Assembly: GCF_964204645.1 (NCBI RefSeq)
Contig: NC_134029.1
Span: forward strand, 24,696,450-24,760,449
Direction: 5' to 3'
From: Tubulanus polymorphus
Taxonomy: Eukaryota > Nemertea > Palaeonemertea > Tubulaniformes > Tubulanidae
DNA length: 64,000 nucleotides
The position numbers and the translations under genes are program-made. Under the pieces are notes generated by a model. The model was not told the origin of the DNA. It worked only from the letters and a program-made list of their open reading frames with translations, and ran no database searches. Below, one piece after another: positions 21,998 to 64,000 of the stretch (position 1 is the first letter of the stretch; every line of letters starts with the position of its first letter).

Positions 21998-22039
21998 CTC
22001 ATATTGGCCGTCGAGCGTGAAGAGTCACATGACGGCCAA
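21998..22039. repeat. Short inverted repeat, 12-bp arms
   Basis: ATATTGGCCGTC and GACGGCCAATAT are separated by 18 bases. Function unknown; it may be an element remnant. Confidence 0.7.
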
Positions 22040-22208
22040 TATTACGTATGTGAGCTTTAACGTACGAAGGTGGAGTTGCTCGATTTGAGAACGTAATTGA
22101 AGTTACAAAGCTCAAGTAATAGACTTAGAGTAAGGCTGGTTCAGTGTAGACCCGTTCACACCAGTTGGTGGGATTGGTTGGACCCGTTCGGACAGACAAC
22201 TGGGACCC

Positions 22209-22298
22209 ACAGTTCCACAGTTGTAATTAAAGCTCGTCTATTTTGCAAAGGGTTGACTTAGAGTCAAATCGTAAATCAGAACTGTGTAACAGAGTCTA
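22209..22298. repeat. Decayed TTCCACAGTT-family element
   Basis: It begins CAGTTCCACAGTTGTAA and ends CAGAACTGTGTAACAGAGTC, matching the family ends at 20073-20165 with several changes. Confidence 0.6.
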
Positions 22299-22375
22299 GT
22301 AACCGCACACAGCAAACAGTATTACATCAGGGGAGCTGCTAGCCGATCAGTCCTACTGTGGCAATCGAGGATCCG

Positions 22376-22445
22376 CCAGGTGCGCTAGTGGTTAGTCAAC
22401 GTTCGTGTTTAATGTCGTAAAATCTCCAGTTGAAATCGAAACTAG
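22376..22445 (+). repeat. tRNA-like remnant (SINE head)
   Basis: GGTGCGCTAGTGGTTAGTC resembles a Pol III A-box with D-arm. About 45 bases on, TTGAAATCGAAAC is a degenerate B-box. No valid acceptor stem. Not a functional tRNA. Confidence 0.4.
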
Positions 22446-22469
22446 ATTTCTATCGGAATAAAACAATTA

Positions 22470-23121
22470 TCCATGGAAATATCGATTCAAAAGGTTATTG
22501 CAGTAATTAGTGAAGTTGCTCGAAAACTAATTCGCAATTATGTAATCACGATCGCAACGCCATCTGGCGGTCTCGCAGCTCCCCACGAAGAGTTGTTACG
22601 AGTAGAATTGTTTAGACAAAAAGTAAAACAGGAATTAAATTGTCTTTTATATAAAAATCGGAGAAAAAAGAAGAAAAAGACATTCATACTTTCTCTCTTC
22701 TCATCGCGTCATTCATTCAATAATATACCAGATAGAAACGAGACAAATTAAAACAGACTTAAAGCAAAAATAACAAGACGCAGATTAAAAATAGAAAATC
22801 AATTACATTCGATCATATCACGAGATCATCTCAATTCATCCTACAACTCGTTCTCTGATACTACTACAGTTTGTGAGATTTAAATCTGAACACGGTTTGT
22901 TTGGTCCACGCACTGTGTATCACGCTCTGTATAATACAACATTCTATGTCACATTGAAACCAGGTTCTGTTTTTGTGAAGTGTGGATATTTAATCCGATG
23001 ATAGGCAGCTATTTCTATATATATCGGATTAACCAAGCTAGTATTAATCCCTCTCTCATCCCTCTCTTATGCAGTATTAACCCATTTTTTAAACAATTGA
23101 TATGGAAGTATATTCGATCAC
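22470..23121. other. Intergenic; one weak short open frame
   Basis: An ATG in a CCATGG context at 22473 opens 92 codons ending in a Lys-rich, then Ser/Phe-rich tail. No domain, signal peptide or homologue is recognised and the second half is low-complexity, so I do not call it a gene. Confidence 0.3.
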
Positions 23122-23560
23122 ACTCACAGAGCACACTCACAGCGCACACTCGCAGAGCGCACTCGCAGAGCACACTCACAGCGCACACTCGCAGAGCACA
23201 CTCGCTGACCCACAGTGACACCTCGCTCGCACACTCGCTGACCCACAGTGACACCTCGCTCGCACACTCACAGCACACACTCACAGCACACAGACATTTT
23301 CGCACCCCTCACACCTCGCTCGCACACCCGCACTTGCAATGCACACTAACACTTTCAGCGCACACTTGCAGACCCCTGACACCTCGCTCGCACATTCGCA
23401 ACGCACATTCGCAGCACGAATACAGTTTCGTGCCCTAAACACAACCACGCACACCCACAGCGCGCATTCGCAGCACACAGACACGTTCGTGCTCCCCTCA
23501 CACCACAGACACTCACAGACACTCACAGACACTCGCAGTGCGCCTTCACACACACTAGGC
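23122..23560. repeat. Complex CA-rich minisatellite
   Basis: Built of CACACTCGCAGAGC-, CACCTCGCTCGCACACTC- and CACAGACACTC-type units of varying length. Long open frames on both strands (Thr/His/Ser or Cys/Val/Glu) are by-products of the repeat. Confidence 0.8.
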
Positions 23561-25777
23561 ACTCACTTGGTTGTGTACTCGACCCTAACATACTCAAAGA
23601 CACTCTCATGATAAGTTGTAGTTTGTAGTAGGCGGTTTGATTCATTGTTCGGATACAACCGACAACTCACGGTACCATTTCCTCTTTCCCTATTTACCGG
23701 TTTCACGCGGACGATACGCATAGCTTACCGCAGTAAGCATCGTTTCCGCCACAAACAACACAAAAGAATCACCCGACCATTAATATACCACTCACACCCT
23801 TCATCAGTTCACATCAAACATTCTCTCAATGCAGCTCACAGTATCCATTACTCACTGCTGCACATTCAGTTCCACAGTAACGGGAGATGAATTCAATTCA
23901 TCATCAGATATTTTACTTTTGGGTCCTAAACTGATAACTGTTCCTCCAACATTAAAACTAACCAAATTTTGCCCCAGGGCAATAATCTAGCACGCCATCT
24001 TTAATCCACTCCAAATGCAATATATATCCAAAATAGGGTATTAATAGATTATCTACAGGTTATTGCGCGTCCCAAAAGTCTCTAAAACGGAAGAACGACC
24101 CCGACCCCCGACAACCACCCCGACCCTCGACCCCCCACCCCCGACCCCCCCACCCCCGAACCCCGACCTTTCGGCCAACTAACTCCCTGTTTTATTCAGT
24201 GGCCTCGGGTTTTCGATTACTTCGTGAAAACGTACTAAAAACAGTTACAAGACTTTCGTACGAAAAATCTATCACACTCTATATATTTAGAATCCATCAC
24301 CGGGGAATTGAGAACCATCTGGACGACCATCACCTCCTCTCGCAGTGGACCGAGTCATACAATACGTGTACACCTACCTTACCACATCCGAGCGTGAGCC
24401 ACAAATACATAGAAAACACGTGATTCATTATGTAAATTATCAATAAACCGACATATTTATTTATAAGGTTTTACGACTGTTAGAGGCTGATGATGAAATA
24501 CGGCGAGTGTTTGTTATCGCTGGTTGGACTGAACTGCTGAAGTGTTACAATTAATGGAAATGTGTTTCGACTTTTGGAATTATGAATGAATGGAAGTTGA
24601 TTCTGGTGATTTCGCATAAATCGATTTTTCAAGAAATAGTTTTTCTTTCACACGCCATAAATTTTATAGGATGCTGATTTTGTGCTGTTCCTGTGAATCA
24701 ATAGGATTATATTGGAATCGGAGTGAATTGAAGCAGTTTGTTTCCCTCGAGAAATATTGCACCATTAGTCTGATTGATCAGTACCAGGGAGACAGAGGGC
24801 AGCGGGGAGGGGGAGTGGGGAGAGGGGGGAGGGCCACCACGGTTCGGCGAGACAACTGTGATGTGTAAATATTTCCTGAAAGATTCATTTGATTTTGAAT
24901 CACGATTGACTGATTTTTTGAATCGTGAAATGAAGTTAAAAACTGAGAAGTTTCACGAAACGACTCAATAATAATTCATCGTCAGGAGTCATTTAGACGG
25001 TCATGGATTAAATTAAAGACAGGTCTTAGCCAATCTTAAGAGTTAACATTTAAGACGACTGCGCAACTTTGCCCACAGGTTTTTAAACTGACAAAACTTA
25101 AATGCGGTTGAATCAAAAACAGATTTGACTTTACACACCGTGACAAAATGAACCATTATACGGTCCCTAGTTTGACTAATGGATGATACGGTCCCTAGTT
25201 AGACTAAAATGGAACTATGATAGGGTCCCTCGGTTTGTATTACGAGATCGTGAGGCAAATTTGAGGTAAAGAATTGTTGAATGGAAGATGAATTGTTTGA
25301 GAAATTGATTCACGTATCTATGAGTCGGACAGGACTATCACGTATCACGTGTTATCACGTGGTATCACGCACACGGTGACACGAGATGAGCAGATCGCGT
25401 GCTCTTATCAATTGAAATCATGATTTTATTGATACGATCCCGCAGTCGCGTAATTCAATCAGAAATGACGCGATGACAAACTGCGTTTCCTGCGCGTTTT
25501 ATCAATCAATGAATTCATCTGCGATTGTGAAAACTAGACCGAAACGCTAAGAAATACGGGAGCTCGGAATAGAACTATCAGAGTGTTCTAGATTTCACGG
25601 AGACTAATTCGACGAGTTGGTTAATGGTGGGCTCTGATTCACATGAGTTAATCGCTGTTTTATCGATGATTATTGAGGTCACCATTTAGCGCAATTAATT
25701 ATGAATTCCACTAGATTCCGGTTCCGGTCCCATATGTATCGTATAAAACATATTAAAAACAAACCATTTTATTCGAG
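23561..25777. other. Intergenic with C-rich tract
   Basis: A C-rich stretch at about 24097-24172, built of CGACCCCC units, has G-quadruplex potential on the minus strand. Three partial repeats of GGTCCCTAGTTTGACTAA lie at 25158-25235. No gene is supported; an open stretch at 24199-24423 has no recognised feature. Confidence 0.5.
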
Positions 25778-25890
25778 AGAGAGAGAGTGGGGGAGGGAAG
25801 AGTGGGAGAGAGTTGGGGAGGGGAGTGGGGAGAGGGTGGGGAGAGGGTGGAGAGAGGGTGGGGGAGTGGAGTGGGGGAGATAGTGGGGAG
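25778..25890. repeat. GA/GGGA-rich purine tract
   Basis: Irregular GAGAGTGGGGAG repeats, all purine apart from scattered T. One of at least seven such tracts in the window. Confidence 0.8.
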
Positions 25891-26344
25891 CATTGGAGAA
25901 CGACGGGGGACCTTTTAAAAGGATTGAATTTCACCGATTGCGTCGTGCACAAACACACAACCACAGTCACATACTATCTGTAACTATCTGTAACTATCTG
26001 TCCCAGTTAAACAAAGCATTGTGATTATCATTATTGTGAAATAGTGTCCATATGAAATAGTGAATGTTTTATCATCTGGAAAATCTATTTCAGCGTAGGT
26101 GTAAGGCTTTTTAAAGTATTCATCGCAAATAAAGTTTTATAAAGAGACTATTGTTGAAATGTCCCTGGATAAAATATATTATATAGCAAAGGATAGAACA
26201 ATAATGATATATACAATAGATTTAAAAACAATAGAGATTTTCTGCGCAAATTACAAAAAAAACCAAATAAATTGATTATAAATGTGAATGTTGTTTAAGT
26301 ATATATGAACATTGAATTCCATAGACAAGACAAGACTGCCTTAT

Positions 26345-26690
26345 TCAATTGGAGAAACTAAGAGAGTAGTGACGTTTAGATTCGAAACACTATGGATCCT
26401 TATTGTGACGATATTAGAGACAGAGAGAATTCCACAATGATTTAACGAATATATTCTAATGGTCATCTTTAGGAATACTCAAAATATAGATTCTATATTT
26501 AGAATATAGTCGAAACGTCGAATAAAAACTACACTAGCTGTGGTATAGGAGACGTTATCGGACGTTGTCTTTCGTTATCACTGTGGAATTATATCTATTG
26601 TTAACACTCAATTTTATGCGCCATTTTAAGAACTGATTTCTATTGAAAACGACTCATACTAATCGATTCGAATCGTTACTTCTCTCTTAG
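26345..26690. repeat. Composite inverted repeat region
   Basis: AAACTAAGAGAG at about 26353-26364 is matched inverted by CTCTCTTAGTTT near 26681-26692, next to TTCGAA-containing text at both ends. Inside lies a GTCGAAACGTC motif (about 26508) as in 20183-20365. It looks like a decayed fold-back element, about 100 bp downstream of the receptor stop codon. Confidence 0.5.
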
Positions 26691-26767
26691 TTTATCTTCA
26701 ACCACAACCGTTTAATGAGCACACAATGATGACAGGACGTTTATATGTATTTAAAGACGTTTGTATC

Positions 26768-26773
26768 TTTATT
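26768..26773 (-). terminator. Candidate poly(A) signal of the receptor gene
   Basis: AATAAA on the minus strand only 10 bases after the receptor stop codon. This is very close, so the true signal may lie further on. Confidence 0.3.
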
Positions 26774-26782
26774 TCGCAGTCT

Positions 26783-59533
<32,751 letters not shown>

Positions 59534-61051
59534 TTCCTTTTTCTGATTTTCAGTCACCGGGAAAACAACCGATACAAACTGTCTCGAATATAGGTTTTAT
59601 TGTATTCAAACCCAGAGACTAGGATCTGATGTGCAGTTTGTTGTCTGGTTATAACTAGTTCCCTTCATCTGTCCCGTCGTGGTTCATTATCGAAAAAAGC
59701 TCCATTTCAGTCTAACAACCTTTTCAAATCGATATAAAATATTCCATTACATTGTGAATTTTTGTCCAATCTAAGCTTCATTTATAATTCCTCTTAGTAC
59801 TGTGTAGATTTTAGTTTATAAAGCCACCTCATGAATAAAACAAATGTTGTTATATCCTCCTCGAAGATATTAAATTCCTATTCGTGTAAAGCTCTTCAAA
59901 GTTGCGAATCTCCTAAAAAATTCACTCAATTGTTATTACTTCAAGTATATACGCGAAAAACACGTGTTTTCAATTCCTTCCGTCGCGTTTATATCAGTTC
60001 GTTAATCTTCGACGACATATTTTCATAAATATTAAATAACGATATATCCGCTGTAGAGATTATTTCTCCGAGTTTATATATAAGTATATATATATATATA
60101 TTCACTGACGGTTCGGACTCGCGTTCGCTCGGCGCGTTGAGAGGCGAATGATGATATCACTGAAAATGACGCAATTTTATAAACATCAACATCAGGCAGA
60201 GATCAAGCGTTGAACACGTTACGTATCGAGGTTATAGCGCGCTGCGTTACGTCAGTATTACGCGGCGTCAGCGGTGGCGGCGCGTTACTGTAACTGTTAC
60301 TCCGAACTGAGAGAACAAGTCACAAGACGATGGTATAATAGTGGAAACGCCGCAGACACCGGTTCGTATTGGCGTGCGCACCCGGTTCGTGAGTTAATTG
60401 TGCAAAACGCTTCTATCTATAACACTTGTAGGTCATCGAACATTAAGTATGTCGTCGATGTAGCCCAGGTGGTCGCGCATTTGTGACATGCATCTTTTTA
60501 TCTGTGTCACAAGTTTCAAGGATGATCACGCATGCGCGTTCCATCCAGCGCCTGTTGAATCTATGTACATTCTATACTCGTGAAATCTGTTAGAGGCAAA
60601 TTCTAACAAAACATCTGGTCGGTCTATTATCGATATGTATATATATCCAGCCCGATGACGAGTGTCGAATTGAAATCCACTGCAGTAGCAATAACTAAAT
60701 TACTGCATTTACTTAAAAAAGAAATTTTACCCTAAAATGAAGAAAAAACCAATATATTTGTAAGCAGGTAGCCGACTGTAAGGCCCAAACTTACATTACA
60801 AACATATCCAGGGACCGAATCTTAATGTGAAACTGAATGACCAAAATCTCTCTGAATCCAGGTAAACTTTGACCCTTCTTTATACGATAACATTTTTTGC
60901 GATGCCGTATAAGATAAGTTATTGGATGATTTTTTTTAAGATATGAGATTTTCCAGGTCAAAGATGTTACGGAGATCATCTTCAGAATTCGCGGGCTCTC
61001 TCTGTGAACGGGATAATAATGCAATATATTGTTATTTATTAAAATTGTCAG
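59534..61051. other. Upstream region of the receptor gene
   Basis: Probable 5' UTR and promoter DNA for the minus-strand receptor. A TATATATAAA-like stretch on the minus strand lies at about 60072-60105 and a CpG-rich patch at 60110-60300. No other gene is supported. A short segment at 60955-60985 resembles the ATCATCTTCAG motif of the palindrome family. Confidence 0.4.
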
Positions 61052-61181
61052 AACACTCGATCGCAACCCATAAAACCGTCGTCAATTTGTACGCGATATT
61101 GCAAACCAACCGTTTGACGACATTTTTATATCCGTATTTGGACATTTCGATGAGTTTCTTGCCGTGCTATTCGATTGATAG
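61052..61181 (+). CDS. Candidate internal exon of an unidentified gene
   Basis: 130 bp between an acceptor (AAAATTGTCAG|) and a donor (GATAG|GTAAAC). It is open throughout with coding-like codons (GTC GTC AAT TTG TAC GCG; TTC TTG CCG TGC). The peptide includes HKTVVNLYAILQTNRLTTFL and ends CYSIDR. The end recalls a receptor span 3 with the arginine codon split as in the GPCR above, but the rest does not match a receptor convincingly. No partner exon was found; other exons could lie beyond the window. Confidence 0.3.
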
Positions 61182-64000
61182 GTAAACACTGTATTGACAT
61201 TGGTTATTACTCTGTTAACGCGTCGCCTATAATTAATGCGGGTAAATGCGATAGGTCGTTTTTTTCATCGAGGGAAAAACCTGTCATTTCAAACCGGTAT
61301 TTGGGTAATAAGTCACCGAGGACAACTTGTAGGACAAGGACTTAGTTTTACCGCTTAGAGTTCAGGGTTCGTTATCAGTTTATCCAGTTTACATAAACAC
61401 CATATTATTTCTGAAGGTTTAAAGATTTCTTTCGAAAACGTAATGATCTCGAAGAGCTGGCTGAGGGTCTAAAATTAACCGGATTGTGACCCGTATATCG
61501 AGAACTGTTAACTAAATACGAAGAGATGTAATTATGATCGGAGATAATACCAGGAAGCGATGATAACAACACTATTTACTTTGTCGGGTTTGAATTACAA
61601 TATTCATATCGAATATGTGTGACCGATTACACGTCGGTCAGAAATAAACCCATCTGCTGTTACTGACTGATGTCATCGTGTCCATTCGGTTTAACAGTTC
61701 ATCATCAATCTACTGTTTACAAATTAACTAGAATTTTACCAGCCAGAAAATAACCTTTAACCGAAGACTGCACCGAAGGTGTAACCAGTTTAAACTATTT
61801 TTACCACTACTCTCTATTATTGGCTATTCAATCATCTAATCTAATAGTAGAATAAACAAAGATGGCCGACAAATTTGCCAATGATGTAAATGAGGATTTA
61901 GAATTGATGATTTGTACAATCGGTGAAGAATAAACTAAACAATTTCAAAAGCGTTCTCCGTCAATTGTTAGCTGTGCTCTGTATGACCTTTTTAACCTAA
62001 TAAATTCAGAATACTAAAAAACCTAGCATCATTCGTCAATGGTAGGATCCGACCTGACCGATTTATCAGCCTCGCTAAACTCACGATTCATTTTCTGATT
62101 CGTTTAATGTGAAATATGATGATATTTCGTTTTCAGAATTCTTACTGTTACACCGAGAACAATATATCACTGAACATCATAAATCACTGGCAATATTGAA
62201 GTCTTATATTTAAAGATCGTATCAGCGTCAATAAATTTATTTTATGGCCGCTGGTACTAAATAAATTCAAGATAAAATCAATCGGGTTGCGGCTTGCTGT
62301 TGGTGGAATTCTTCAGGAAATGAAACTGATTCTATAGAACGAACAGAGTTATTGTAAACTGTACGTGAACTGACCGGGTCAAATCATCACTGCCATATCC
62401 TGCAGTTCTATCGATATATTATTGAATTATTTAAACCAGTTTCCATAAACCGGTCAAAAGTTAAACGCGTATTGACTTTCATTAGAGAGAATGTTATTGA
62501 TGTTCGTGTCGGCTTCAAATATTCATCAAATAATATACAATTAATAGTTAAACTTAACTCAACCGGTTCAATCAGTTGATTTTTAATTTGTTTCACTCAA
62601 ATCTGAAGCTGGGTTCATAACGGTATGAAATCAACGCAGGGCTACTGGTACTTCACCCCGAGGGGCTGGAGAATTTTAAATGGTTTGTCTTCTTAGATTC
62701 TGTAAAATTACAATTGAAAATCAGATACAGAAAATGTAGAATATTTAGATTGATCTTTCGCGTTACTGTCTCATTGTGTTTTTAGAATGTCAGGGATTTC
62801 AGACATTTGCTGATGACAAAATAAACCAGCAAAATATATAGGAAAAACACACACCGCCCGCCGACTCGGTGTAAATAGAATTAAGAGAATGCTGCGGGTC
62901 CCGGTGAGTTCATATTCTTCCAGGTAACACTTGACAATGCTGTTAATTATTGATATTGAATTATGAACAAGTCACACAAGTGTCAACTGCACAACGCGAC
63001 ATGTTGCCGAGTAGCTCAATGACAACTTGTGTCTAACAACATCTCTCAGTAGATACACACCACGATTCAGGGACCTGCTTTCACCCAGGTCCTCGTAGTG
63101 TGACTGTCTCCACATTCCTAGTCTGTTGTACATCAGACACTAAGGTTCTTGGTGAATGACCTGCTTAGATATTAGACCAGTCTATGCTCATTTGGGTTCT
63201 ATGACCAATCTAACAACCTAAGACCATGCCCAAGTTGAGCCACGATAATCAGAGCAAATGGTATTTCATTATATCAGACATAAAACCACTGTGATATTTA
63301 AACAGCAAAGTTATATATATATATATATTAGCATATCAGTATTTAGACAGCTTCATACATTGTATATTTCAGATGGCTATCACTTTAATGTTTTTGAATA
63401 GCTGTATAAATAGCTCGCTCTATGAGGACTCTCTAATCGGTGATATTATTATTTCACGTTGTGTTTTGTCAGGAACATCCTGATGTTGGCGCGTCTGTGA
63501 ATGTCCAATTACCGCTGATTTTTAACTCATATTTTCAAGTTGGATTTACGACACATCAGGAAACTATACACTGTCTCGTTCTATTTCTGCGCTGGTTTGT
63601 TTTTTTTATGTGTTACTAATTCCAGATTGGAAACGCGCGAAAACAAATTTGCGTGACCACCGTTTCATCTTGCGATCTCTGTCTCGCAATTTTTTTTTCT
63701 CCAAGTTTTTTGGGAATTTTCTGATGCGAACTTTCGCTTGATCGAAATTTCTATTGAATAGAATTTCTATTCTATTAAATTGCTGCAACTAAATTCCACT
63801 TGATCGAAATGGTTTGACGGTAAAATAGTTGTAATTCTCACAAACAAAATGTGTTTAAACCCAAAATTGTGGTCGTGGCACCTCCTGTAATGTGGTTTTA
63901 TCATTTTATGTGACCACAGTCTGTGAGATCATGATCAGATCGAGACGGCAAACAAACCTTACACAGACCACTCATACGCGATCTATAGATTGACCAAATA
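61182..64000. other. Intergenic or intronic, nothing firm
   Basis: AT-rich DNA. A 23-codon ATG frame at 61862-61933 (MADKFANDVNEDLELMICTI...) is too short to call. A copy of the CTTAGA...ACCAGTCT words lies near 63165-63235 and a short TA run at 63312-63330. No domain, tRNA or array is seen. Confidence 0.4.

Noticed and set aside
22473-22751. 92-codon ATG frame in CCATGG context
   Set aside because: The C-terminal half is Lys-rich low complexity and nothing is recognisable.
60463-60535. tRNA from TAGCCCAGGTGGTCG text
   Set aside because: A-box-like word only; no B-box or cloverleaf follows.

Overview
The window is nuclear DNA from an animal, most likely a marine invertebrate. It holds spliced genes with GT-AG introns, a histone, an organic-anion transporter (SLCO/OATP), a neuropeptide-type receptor, and a very dense load of minisatellites, microsatellites, tRNA-derived SINE remnants and short palindromic (MITE-like) elements. 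Nothing points to bacterial, plasmid or viral DNA. The exact phylum cannot be read from the sequence; a lophotrochozoan such as a mollusc, annelid or brachiopod is my guess only.

Layout. 1-8.5 kb: AT-rich intergenic DNA with 23-bp and 24-bp tandem arrays and a 92-bp TA tract. 8.6-9.0 kb, minus strand: an intronless, divergent histone H2A with its own poly(A) signal and a (CAG)9 run in the 3' region. 9.28-9.75 kb: a perfect 470-bp palindrome with no spacer. 10.3-10.6 kb: a 360-bp element with about 44-bp inverted ends. 12.7-13.6 kb: 51-bp and 23-bp tandem arrays. 14.1-20.5 kb, plus strand: a complete SLCO gene with one non-coding 5' exon and nine coding exons that join in frame to 700 residues. 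20.5-26.7 kb: convergent intergenic DNA with arrays and repeat copies. 26.8-59.5 kb, minus strand: a rhodopsin-family receptor of 434 residues in two coding exons. Its 31.4-kb intron splits the arginine codon of the DRY position (here DRL) and carries most of the tandem arrays of the window. 59.5-64 kb: upstream DNA of the receptor and one candidate exon of another gene on the plus strand.

The three certain genes are unrelated in function (chromatin, solute transport, signalling), and no operon-like logic applies. The most unusual material is in the repeats: the perfect palindrome; a 46-bp array in which each unit carries a Pol III B-box-like sequence; a 48-bp array that places a CACGTG E-box every 48 bp fourteen times; and a MITE family whose terminal motif seems to have been amplified into separate tandem arrays. 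Two open segments with good splice signals (35.9-36.2 kb minus, 61.05-61.18 kb plus) may be exons of genes I could not identify.
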